64,000 nucleotides of DNA from a virus: the IMG/VR virus record IMGVR_UViG_3300033148_004385, positions 1 through 64,000 of that record. The stretch is one strand, 5' to 3'. The notes beneath the pieces were generated by a model that did not search any database, was not told the DNA's origin, and worked only from the letters and a program-made list of their open reading frames with translations. Position numbers and translations under genes: made by a program. Positions 17,242 through 24,421 of the stretch are shown here, in pieces. Position 1 is the stretch's first letter; the number at the start of each line of letters is the position of its first letter.

Positions 17242-17603
17242 ATATAAAATGTGTGCAAGAAGCAATAAATGATAAAAGAATTGAAGCTGGAAACCTATCT
17301 GATGGGTATCATACTTTTAATGAACTATATGAATTTAGAAAAGTATATAATGCAGCATTGTTTAATGAATGGGGAAAATTAGGAAAATATGATGTTCACA
17401 AAAGTAAAAAACACTTTGATGGAAATGATTGTTTTGATGGTGGGTGGTTTATTGTTGTTGCTATATTACCAAGTGGACAAATTACCAATCATTACGAATT
17501 AAAAGATTGGGATTTATTTAATATACCTGTTTTTGAAACTGCTAAATATCCGTTCGATGGTCATACACCACAAGATGTTATCACACGTTTAAAAAACATA
17601 TAA
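17238..17603 (+). CDS. WDGH-motif phage protein
   Basis: A 121-aa protein of a small family common in phage genomes, recognised by the C-terminal pattern FDGHTPQDVITRL (usually WDGHTPxxVxxRL; here Phe replaces Trp) and an upstream FNELYEFRK helix. It also has HFDGNDCFDGGWFIVVA in the middle. The biochemical role is not established to my knowledge. It overlaps the previous gene as ATGA, so it is carried in the late baseplate operon. Confidence 0.6.
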   Translation: MNIKCVQEAINDKRIEAGNLSDGYHTFNELYEFRKVYNAALFNEWGKLGKYDVHKSKKHFDGNDCFDGGWFIVVAILPSGQITNHYELKDWDLFNIPVFETAKYPFDGHTPQDVITRLKNI

Positions 17604-17613
17604 TTATTTATTG

Positions 17614-17642
17614 TTGGCATATCTCTAAAAGTATGTTATTAT
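17614..17642 (+). promoter_or_regulatory. Sigma70-like promoter before a methyltransferase
   Basis: TTGGCA (17614-17619) and TATTAT (17637-17642) are 17 bases apart; each differs from consensus by one base. A weak stem AATC/GATT (17648-17651 and 17659-17662) spans the expected start and leaves the gaagga ribosome site in its loop. Confidence 0.6.
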
Positions 17643-17666
17643 TGGGTAATCGTTGAAGGATTGATT

Positions 17667-18596
17667 ATGAAAGTGAAATGTGAAATAATGAATGGGGATG
17701 CACTACAAAAACTGAAGGAATTGAAAACAAACTCGGTTGACATTTGTGTTACTTCACCACCATATTGGGGATTAAGAGATTATGGTGTTAATGGACAAAT
17801 AGGTCAAGAATCTGATTTTAGAGATTACCTAAAGAATTTGATTATAATATTTGATGAAACAAAAAGAGTTTTAAAATCTGAAGGTTCTTTGTATGTTAAT
17901 TTGGGTGATACATATGCTGGAACTGGGAATAAAAAAAACCATAAAGACCCTAAAAACAAGAAGGGGCGGACCGGTCAAGAAATTGCTAAAAACAACAAAG
18001 TAAAGGGTGTTCAAAGAAAGTCTCTTATTGGGATACCTGAACGTTTTATGATAGCAATGATTGATTCTGGCTGGATTTGTAGAAATACTATTATATGGGA
18101 AAAACCGAACGCCATGCCTTCCCCTGTGAAAGATAGATACACAAGTAGTTTTGAGAAGATATTCTTTTTTACAAAACAACAAAAATATTTTTTCAAACAA
18201 CAACTTGAACAATATACCGCACCATTAAATAGGTGGGGTGGTAATGATATGGATGGCGTTGAATCTAAATGGGATGATGGTGTTGGACAATCACTTGGTA
18301 GAAAAAGAAATCTTAGACCAAACCCTAAAGGTAGAAATAAAAGAGATGTATGGAAAATAAACACTAAAGGATATAAAGATGCTCATTTTGCTGTTTATCC
18401 ATTAGAGTTAATTAACCCTATAATACAAGCTAGTTGTCCACCAAATGGTGTAGTTCTTGACCCATTCGCTGGAAGTGGTACAACTGGTGTTGCTGCATTA
18501 CAACAAAATAAAAATGCCATATTAATTGAATTAAATTCAGAATATGTAGAACTAATAAAAAAAAGAACAAAAAACACTCTTAAGCCATTATTTTAA
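17667..18596 (+). CDS. Site-specific DNA methyltransferase (beta-class, SPPY motif)
   Basis: A 309-aa amino-methyltransferase. Motif IV TSPPYW is near residues 29-34, and motif I DPFAGSGT is near 265-272, so the order IV then I marks the beta group. SPPY is typical of N4-cytosine enzymes and some N6-adenine enzymes. The start is ATG 17667 behind gttgaagga. No restriction gene is adjacent. A solitary phage methylase with its own early-type promoter usually modifies phage DNA to evade host restriction; that role is inferred. Confidence 0.88.
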   Translation: MKVKCEIMNGDALQKLKELKTNSVDICVTSPPYWGLRDYGVNGQIGQESDFRDYLKNLIIIFDETKRVLKSEGSLYVNLGDTYAGTGNKKNHKDPKNKKGRTGQEIAKNNKVKGVQRKSLIGIPERFMIAMIDSGWICRNTIIWEKPNAMPSPVKDRYTSSFEKIFFFTKQQKYFFKQQLEQYTAPLNRWGGNDMDGVESKWDDGVGQSLGRKRNLRPNPKGRNKRDVWKINTKGYKDAHFAVYPLELINPIIQASCPPNGVVLDPFAGSGTTGVAALQQNKNAILIELNSEYVELIKKRTKNTLKPLF

Positions 18597-18608
18597 TAAA
18601 AAACCTCA

Positions 18609-18616
18609 AATAAATA
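18609..18616 (+). promoter_or_regulatory. Late promoter (AATAAATA)
   Basis: AATAAATATATTATA lies 29-36 bases upstream of the gene at 18645. It has one mismatch from TATAAATA and standard late spacing. Confidence 0.6.
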
Positions 18617-18644
18617 TATTATAGAACTTTAGGATTTTAAAAAT

Positions 18645-20225
18645 ATGAATGAAGATAATATTTTATTTGAAATACAAAAACAATTAAATAACATGGTACT
18701 AGAATACACACAGGGTGGTTTAAAAATTGGTGCAAAATTAGATGTGATAACAGAAATGAAATCACAGCTAGAAAAAGATTCTGATGCAATAGGTTTTTTT
18801 AAAAAATATGCAACAAAAAAAGGTAGGGAAACAAGCAAGGGAATTGATAACCGTTTAACTATGTTGGACAAAGAATTTGAAGAATTAAAAAAAGGTAAAC
18901 TATTACAGGAACAATTGATTGAAAGAGCTAAATTACAAAGTGATACATCAGATTTCAGGCAGCTTGATATTGAAACACAAGAAAAACTAATTGCACAACA
19001 AGAAACAACTAATGATAAGTTTGAAGATTTCACTCGTTTCATGAAAGATGATTTTACTGATATGATAGCAAAACAGGGAAGTTTTAATCCTGAAGAGTTT
19101 ATTGATAATTTAAATGCACGGATGGACGAAAGTAAACCTGAAAAAACTGAAAAAAAAGATGTTGATGATTCTGGTTTTTTTGATGCTTTGGTTGGAATGA
19201 CATTGATGTTTTTACCACAAATTAAAGAAGGTATTAAGTATTTAAAAATGTTTACAACAGGTCTTTCAGAATCGATAAAAAATATGTTAGGTTTAACACA
19301 ACAAAAAGAAATTTATGATAATGCAAGTAAAGTTATTAACCAAAACTATGATAATTTTATTGATACACAAGATAGATATGCTAAAAAGTTTTTAACAATG
19401 GAAAGTGAACTTGATGATTCACAACAAAAAGAATTATTAGAAAAAGCTAAGAAATCACAATTTGAATTAGAAGCTTCTGGTGTTGCTGGAAAACTTGGAA
19501 TAAGTAAGAGATTTACTGATGAAAATATGATAAAACAAGACATCCAACTTGGTAGTGTTTTCCAAAAAGAATTTAAAAATATAGCACAAAACTTTGAACA
19601 GTTTAAAGATAATGATTATGCATATCAAGAATTTATAGATAAAGCATATAAAAGAGCTGAAAAGATATATGATATTGATGATAGAAAAAAGACTGAACAA
19701 CTTTTTAATGAATATCTGAACGAATTAAAAGAAATAAAAACAGAACAAAAACAACAAACAAAAGAAGAAACAATGAGGCGTGCATTTTATTCAAAAGGTT
19801 TTGAGAAAAAATTATCAGAACAAGAAGAAGAAAAGTTAAAAGAATTAACTAAAATAACACAAGAACAATCGAAAGAAAGAAAGGGTATAAGAGAGTTAGA
19901 AGAAGAAGGTTACACAAGAGAAGAAGCTATAGATGTATATAGAGATAGAACACAAGTTGATGAACAAATATCAGTTCGTGGGAAAACAGATTTTGGTGAT
20001 GTATTTAAAACTAAAACACAAGAAAATTCATTAATGAATAAAATGAATAATAATAAGAAAGTAATTGAAAAACAAAATGATACATCAAAGGGAACAAAAA
20101 AAGTTGAAGAAATACAGCAAAATAATGTAGTATCAAGTAACCAAACTGTTGTTAATAAATCAAACCCAACTTTTATTGTTGCATCACAAGATAATATAAC
20201 TGGTTCAAAGGGTGAATCATTTTAA
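18645..20225 (+). CDS. Long coiled-coil tail protein, candidate tape measure/hub (gp29-like)
   Basis: A 526-aa late protein dominated by charged helices. It has heptad-like Glu/Lys/Leu segments (residues 20-170 and 220-470), one hydrophobic stretch at about 181-205 (FFDALVGMTLMFLPQIKEG), and a Gln/Asn/Ser-rich C-terminal tail. This layout, with coiled coils and a single hydrophobic patch, fits tape-measure or internal tail proteins; T4 gp29 is 590 aa. No enzymatic motif. Position between assembly genes and gp25 supports a tail role, but the exact assignment is inference. Confidence 0.5.
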   Translation: MNEDNILFEIQKQLNNMVLEYTQGGLKIGAKLDVITEMKSQLEKDSDAIGFFKKYATKKGRETSKGIDNRLTMLDKEFEELKKGKLLQEQLIERAKLQSDTSDFRQLDIETQEKLIAQQETTNDKFEDFTRFMKDDFTDMIAKQGSFNPEEFIDNLNARMDESKPEKTEKKDVDDSGFFDALVGMTLMFLPQIKEGIKYLKMFTTGLSESIKNMLGLTQQKEIYDNASKVINQNYDNFIDTQDRYAKKFLTMESELDDSQQKELLEKAKKSQFELEASGVAGKLGISKRFTDENMIKQDIQLGSVFQKEFKNIAQNFEQFKDNDYAYQEFIDKAYKRAEKIYDIDDRKKTEQLFNEYLNELKEIKTEQKQQTKEETMRRAFYSKGFEKKLSEQEEEKLKELTKITQEQSKERKGIRELEEEGYTREEAIDVYRDRTQVDEQISVRGKTDFGDVFKTKTQENSLMNKMNNNKKVIEKQNDTSKGTKKVEEIQQNNVVSSNQTVVNKSNPTFIVASQDNITGSKGESF

Positions 20226-20232
20226 TAAATAG
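20223..20232 (+). promoter_or_regulatory. Late promoter (TAATAAATAG)
   Basis: Identical in extended sequence to the element at 7342-7351. It overlaps the stop of the coiled-coil gene and lies 24-33 bases before the gp25-like start. Confidence 0.7.
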
Positions 20233-20255
20233 TTTATAGATACTAGGGGTTTTAA

Positions 20256-20642
20256 ATGACAACAGTAAATGAAGCAGTTAACAATTTATATGTGGATTTT
20301 GATATTGATTTTACTATCAACGATAAAAAAGATATTTCATTAATAACTGGTATAGATTCAATAAATAATTCCCTTAATAATATTATATTTTCAAACTGGG
20401 ATGAAACACCATTTAACCCAAATTTTGGTAGTGATTTAGGTAACCTAATTGGTGATAATCACAGTAAAGGGATGGTAAAATTTTTAAAAGATAATATAAT
20501 AGAACAAATTAAAAATAATGAAAATAGAGTTGAAGTAATAAATGTAAAAGTAGAATATCATAAATCAGATTATTTATATTTTATAACAGTGTTTTATAAG
20601 TATAAAAACTTAGAATATGATTATTCAGTTTATTTCAAATAA
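20256..20642 (+). CDS. gp25: Baseplate wedge protein gp25-like
   Basis: A 128-aa homologue of T4 gp25 (132 aa), the lysozyme-like wedge subunit that contacts the sheath. Characteristic segments: DIDFTIN near 16-22, SINNSLNNIIFS near 35-46, and ETPFNPNFGSDLGNL near 50-64, the family's most conserved stretch. Late promoter upstream; the lysin gene follows after 20 bases. Confidence 0.9.
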   Translation: MTTVNEAVNNLYVDFDIDFTINDKKDISLITGIDSINNSLNNIIFSNWDETPFNPNFGSDLGNLIGDNHSKGMVKFLKDNIIEQIKNNENRVEVINVKVEYHKSDYLYFITVFYKYKNLEYDYSVYFK

Positions 20643-20662
20643 TTTTTAAATGAGGTAATAAT

Positions 20663-21277
20663 ATGGCTAATGATGTAGCACCATTTTTAATAAAAAAAAT
20701 AAAATATCTTTTCATTCATTGTACTGCTGAAAGTATGAATCCAAATGCAAGTAATTTTGATGCTGATGTATCACATTGGGATAAATTACATAGAAGTGAA
20801 GACTTTAAATTTAGACCCGTTTGTGTAGATGGTAAAAAGATGTATTTTGGATATCATTATTTAATTCATAAAGATGGTACAATCGAAAAAGGTCGACCTG
20901 ATACGGATGCTGGTCAACAAACATCTGGATTTAATCAATATTCATTGGGTATTGCTATTTCTGGAAATGGCAAAGGGAAATTAAAAAATAACCGTAAAGA
21001 TTTTTGGGATGCACCAAATGGTGTACATGATGTTGCAACTACACAACAAGTTACAGCATTAAAACAGTTAATTAAAAAGTTAATAGCAGAACACGGGTTA
21101 TCAATAAATGATGTAAGAGCGCACCATGATTCTTATAAAATGTTGGGTAAAGAAAAGATGAAAAAAACGTGTCCTACTTTCTCTGTTAGAAAATTTATGA
21201 CAGGTGAATTTTTAACCGGAAACCCTGCTGATGGTGAATATTATGAATATGAATATAATAGTGTTGGAACTAAATAA
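20663..21277 (+). CDS. N-acetylmuramoyl-L-alanine amidase (Amidase_2/PGRP fold)
   Basis: A 204-aa zinc amidase that cuts the peptide from the glycan in peptidoglycan. Zinc ligands are visible: His19 in FIHCT, His154 or 155 in RAHHD, and Cys170 in KTCP, with the typical YHYLIHKDG strand at 64-72. There is no signal peptide. It lies inside the late tail operon, ending in ATGA overlap with the next gene, so it could be either the cytoplasmic endolysin or a tail-tip lysin. T4 carries its baseplate lysozyme gp5 in the comparable region. The window also holds a transglycosylase at 37169. Confidence 0.9.
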   Translation: MANDVAPFLIKKIKYLFIHCTAESMNPNASNFDADVSHWDKLHRSEDFKFRPVCVDGKKMYFGYHYLIHKDGTIEKGRPDTDAGQQTSGFNQYSLGIAISGNGKGKLKNNRKDFWDAPNGVHDVATTQQVTALKQLIKKLIAEHGLSINDVRAHHDSYKMLGKEKMKKTCPTFSVRKFMTGEFLTGNPADGEYYEYEYNSVGTK

Positions 21278-21873
21278 TGAAGATACCTTATAGCTCTGAT
21301 TTTGAAATAGCAATGCATGTTGTGAAATCTATTTTGAAAAATTTAGTTGAATATGAAACAGATGGTATTTATAAAAATGTTGAAGTTGTTTTAGATAATC
21401 AAAGTAAAACAGTTAATGATATTTTATATAACCTTAATAGAACTAAAAAAGGTAACTTTGAATTATCCAGCATATTACCTATTTGTAGTTTGAAATTAAC
21501 TGAAATATCACCAATACCAGAGTTTAAATTCCAAAAAAACTTGAAAGTTAATAGACAATATACACCTATTATAACAAAATTAAGGTTTAATGGAACTTAT
21601 TGGTCGGAAAGCTTTAGAACTATATTGAATATATATCAGCAATTAATTACAACTTTCGATATTGATTATAATGTTAATGTTAATTATGAAAATGAAACAG
21701 TACAAACACATATAGGAATGCCAACAAAAACTTTGCAACTTAAGGAAGAAATGAGTGAAGATGATATTGTATATCACAAAATTGAATTTGAATTAACTAT
21801 ATCACCAATCTTTGTATATAAACACAAAGCAGATTATAAACAAATCGATATCACAGTTAGATATTTAAATTAG
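21277..21873 (+). CDS. Tail completion / sheath-stabiliser-like protein (tentative gp15-like)
   Basis: A 198-aa late structural protein. The middle reads ILPICSLKLTEISP (residues 63-76), then a beta-rich region RQYTPIITKLRFNG, then a helix at the position where gp15-type proteins have NPVPY...L-x-I and a following 'IVEQILPYF'-like helix. The similarity is of pattern rather than identity. It starts as ATGA overlap with the amidase gene and its end overlaps the convergent tail-tube-fold gene by four bases. Other tail-tube-cap roles are possible. Confidence 0.4.
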   Translation: MKIPYSSDFEIAMHVVKSILKNLVEYETDGIYKNVEVVLDNQSKTVNDILYNLNRTKKGNFELSSILPICSLKLTEISPIPEFKFQKNLKVNRQYTPIITKLRFNGTYWSESFRTILNIYQQLITTFDIDYNVNVNYENETVQTHIGMPTKTLQLKEEMSEDDIVYHKIEFELTISPIFVYKHKADYKQIDITVRYLN

Positions 21874-22409
21874 TAATATTCATTCACATCTGTAAATTTA
21901 AAAGTAACATCAAAAGAACCTATTTCACCTTCTTCAGTACCAAGAACCAAATCACCAATACTACTAGGATATATTCCTATAAATTCAGTCTCAAATAAAA
22001 CATCCCTATCTTCATTATTTGCCTTTAAATAATTAATAATGACACCCTGATATGTGCTTGGTAGATTTAGTAGACCAACAACAGTTTTTGAGGGTTTAAC
22101 AGCATATCTTAACTTGTGCCAATCTTTAAACATTTTAAATATTAATAACTCACTATCACACAAAACATTGATTGTAAAGTTATCAACATCCATTCCAGAT
22201 TTAACAATATATTGTGCATCACCTGTATATGTAAAATCCACAAATTCTGAAGAAACAGAAGGCAATGATGTATTTTTAAAATATATACTGTTGTCATTTA
22301 ATTGTGGTAAAATATTAGAATATTTATCTGTTATAAAAGATGGTGCTTCAAGGTAGAATTCCCAGTTAAAATTTATATAAAAATCATTTACTGTGTAGCT
22401 ATGTTTCAT
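21870..22409 (-). CDS. Tail-tube fold protein (T4 gp19/gp54 family)
   Basis: A 179-aa protein whose pattern follows T4 gp19 (163 aa): N-terminal strand then FKNTSLPSVSSEFVDF (45-60) like gp19's 'cKATaLPaGivEkiPV'. DVDNFTINVLCD at 75-86 is like 'tFDDWTVTVmnD'; FKMFKDWHKL follows. The C-terminal FIGIYPSSIGDL-x5-EGEIGSFDVTF resembles gp19's GLWPTNVGEL and EIQTFEVTL. It is the tail tube subunit or the related initiator gp54. It is transcribed opposite to the surrounding late genes, sharing the promoter region at 22427-22442. Confidence 0.75.
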   Translation of the reverse strand: MKHSYTVNDFYINFNWEFYLEAPSFITDKYSNILPQLNDNSIYFKNTSLPSVSSEFVDFTYTGDAQYIVKSGMDVDNFTINVLCDSELLIFKMFKDWHKLRYAVKPSKTVVGLLNLPSTYQGVIINYLKANNEDRDVLFETEFIGIYPSSIGDLVLGTEEGEIGSFDVTFKFTDVNEYY

Positions 22410-22426
22410 TTCAATACCAAAATAAT

Positions 22427-22442
22427 TATAAATATATTTATT
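22427..22442. promoter_or_regulatory. Near-palindromic divergent late promoter
   Basis: TATAAATA on the plus strand (22427-22434) is directly followed by TATTTATT, whose complement is AATAAATA. It can serve the hub gene (22460, plus) and the tail-tube-fold gene (22409, minus). The layout equals the exact palindromes at 4544 and 31327 with one base changed. Confidence 0.7.
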
Positions 22443-22459
22443 AATAAATAAGGTTTTTA

Positions 22460-23470
22460 ATGAAAACTAAAAAGATAACAACAATATATTACGATAAGTT
22501 TAACTTAACACCTTATCTAATTTCAGGAAACTTTCATGAATCTTTAAGTTCTTACTTGTTAAGTGGTAATTTAATTATATCAAAACAGAAAGAATTCCAC
22601 AAAATGCAACTTGATATAAGAGATATTTTAACAATAAATTTTAAGGCTGATGATGATACAATTGTTGTAAGAAATTTTGTTGTTACTAAAACAGAGATAA
22701 GAGAAGCAACACAGCAAAATGATATATATCGACAAGTATATATTATACATTTAATTGATGCTGATGTATTTAGTTTAACTTATCGTTCCAAGTGTGTTTT
22801 TTTGCCATCAAATTACACTCATAATCACATAACTAATTTATTAATAGAAAATAGGATTAAGAAGTTCACAACAGGAAATATTAAAAATAAAGTAACACCA
22901 TATGAATTTTTAACACCATTAAAACCACATTCTTTAACCATCAATTTTTTAATTAATAAAGAAGTTTCACTATTAGTATATCAAACACTTTCAGGAAATA
23001 AAATTCTTATTGATGATTTATCAAATTTATTCACAAAAAAAGAAATTGAAATTATAAATATACAGAAAGATAAATATAATGTTGTTAATATTGCCAATTA
23101 TGATTTTTATGAATTATATCAAAATGGAACTTTTGGTTATATTACTACAAACTATAATATTAAAAATTCTGAAACTACATATGATTTAATTGAAACAATT
23201 GATGAAATTGAAGTAAAAACACCGCCTTTATATAAACAAAAAATACAAAGATTTGCTTTTTTAAATACTAATGCAATTAAAATAAATTTACCAGCAAATG
23301 TAGATTATAAAGTTGGGGAAATAGTTAAAGTAGTAAATAATAATGAATCCCTGTATGATGGTAAATATCTAATATTTAAAATTGAGCATTTATTAGATAA
23401 TAAAGGTAATTGGATGCAAACAATTATATTAAGTAATCTTGACAATATAACAAAAGATTTAAGGGGATAA
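22460..23470 (+). CDS. gp27: Baseplate hub protein (gp27/tail-hub family-like)
   Basis: A 336-aa beta-rich protein with the layout of contractile-tail hub subunits. The first half has paired beta domains with S-x-YLLSGNLIIS and polar loops. The C-terminal region reads VDYKVGEIVKVVNN, then YDGKYLIFKIEHLLDNKGNW and I-I-LSNLD, the typical last domain of gp27/gpD-like hubs ('GdxVxv...l.GkYlV..v.H'). T4 gp27 is 391 aa. It is followed two bases later by gp53. Confidence 0.6.
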   Translation: MKTKKITTIYYDKFNLTPYLISGNFHESLSSYLLSGNLIISKQKEFHKMQLDIRDILTINFKADDDTIVVRNFVVTKTEIREATQQNDIYRQVYIIHLIDADVFSLTYRSKCVFLPSNYTHNHITNLLIENRIKKFTTGNIKNKVTPYEFLTPLKPHSLTINFLINKEVSLLVYQTLSGNKILIDDLSNLFTKKEIEIINIQKDKYNVVNIANYDFYELYQNGTFGYITTNYNIKNSETTYDLIETIDEIEVKTPPLYKQKIQRFAFLNTNAIKINLPANVDYKVGEIVKVVNNNESLYDGKYLIFKIEHLLDNKGNWMQTIILSNLDNITKDLRG

Positions 23471-23471
23471 A

Positions 23472-24212
23472 ATGAGTTTAAATTATTATGATTTTTTAGA
23501 TGTTGTTACTATAGATGGTTATAATCTACCTGATGTTTTTAAAAACAAAAGACTATATATAGAAAATAACCAAATAATTGAGAAATTTATAAATATTAAT
23601 TCAAGGGAAAGGATAGACAATATATCCAGCCAAAATTTTGATGATGAATTATTATACTGGTTAGTTTTATTGTTGAATAATGATACTATAGATAACCCTT
23701 TAATTTTAAATCTTTCCAACTCTGATAAATATAAATCTTTAGTTAAAACTCTTATATATAATCCTGTTAGATTTATTAGAGATTTTGTAGTTAAAAAAAA
23801 TAGATTATTACTTAATTACTTATATCAGTTACAAAATGATTCTGAAGTATCTTTTACAGATGCTTATACAGAGGATTATATTAAAACAGCTTTTACAGCA
23901 GTGGAACATTTAAATGATTTTTTAATATCTAATTTACCATATAAGTCTGAAGTTGATATAGATACTGATATTGAAGATGGTGTAAATGGATTAGATAATT
24001 ATAGAAAGTTAATTTATTATATATTAAACACATATAATATACCACAAAACCTTGTATTATTCGATTCAGGCACACTTAACCACGAAAGTAATGCAAACAT
24101 ACAGGTAACACCCAGTTTCAGCCTACAATCAGACATTAACCTTGAAAATGATGTTGATTATATTAAGTTTTATATGATGTTTTTAGTTTATTGGTCTATT
24201 ATAAATACTTAG
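23472..24212 (+). CDS. gp53: Baseplate wedge protein gp53-like
   Basis: A 246-aa wedge protein; T4 gp53 is 196 aa. The family signature near residues 38-75 is visible: a strand-turn R-x-DNISSQNFDDELLYWLVLLLNN, then DNP, equivalent to the 'RPdxlsxxlYgxpdYwWvlllyN...dP' pattern. The C-terminus adds a helical segment ending SIINT. The stop overlaps an 8-bp inverted repeat at 24204-24228. Confidence 0.7.
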   Translation: MSLNYYDFLDVVTIDGYNLPDVFKNKRLYIENNQIIEKFININSRERIDNISSQNFDDELLYWLVLLLNNDTIDNPLILNLSNSDKYKSLVKTLIYNPVRFIRDFVVKKNRLLLNYLYQLQNDSEVSFTDAYTEDYIKTAFTAVEHLNDFLISNLPYKSEVDIDTDIEDGVNGLDNYRKLIYYILNTYNIPQNLVLFDSGTLNHESNANIQVTPSFSLQSDINLENDVDYIKFYMMFLVYWSIINT

Positions 24213-24228
24213 CTTACCTGTAAGTATT
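24204..24228 (+). repeat. Strong inverted repeat at the end of the late baseplate block
   Basis: AATACTTA (24204-24211) pairs perfectly with TAAGTATT (24221-24228) around a 9-base loop; inside the loop CTTAC can alternatively pair with GTAAG. It overlaps the gp53 stop and lies just left of the tnpB element. There is no T tract, so it is either a weak terminator or the left-end hairpin of the element. Confidence 0.6.
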
Positions 24229-24251
24229 CATATGATTACTACAATATTAAC

Positions 24252-24279
24252 TTGACAAATCCTGAAAACATATTATAAT
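24252..24279 (+). promoter_or_regulatory. Sigma70-like promoter of the tnpB element
   Basis: TTGACA (24252-24257) and TATAAT (24274-24279), 16-base spacer. The -35 region shares cTTGACAAATCnnGAAAA with 12844 and 26289, so the element uses a phage-type early promoter. Confidence 0.85.
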
Positions 24280-24297
24280 TATAATATTGGAGGTTTT

Positions 24298-24402
24298 ATG
24301 CAGCAAATAAGAATATCAAAATTAGCTAAAGACTTAGGAATAACTAAGCAAACTCTTTGGGTTTGGAAGAGAGAAGGAAAAATCGAAAAACAGAAGAATT
24401 AA
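24298..24402 (+). CDS. Mini helix-turn-helix protein (MerR/IS607 TnpA N-terminus-like)
   Basis: A 34-aa open frame behind tggaggtttt. Its sequence (ISKLAKDLGITKQTLWVWKR then EGKI) is a MerR-type helix-turn-helix, the domain that begins IS607-family TnpA serine recombinases, but the catalytic domain is absent. If one extra A is read in the AAAAA run at 24376-24380, a -1 frame would add a few residues and stop at TGA overlapping the tnpB ATG (ATGA). It is either a remnant, a tiny DNA-binding regulator of tnpB, or a frameshift-coupled leader. Confidence 0.6.
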   Translation: MQQIRISKLAKDLGITKQTLWVWKREGKIEKQKN

Positions 24403-24421
24403 TTAAGGTGTTATCCGAAAA

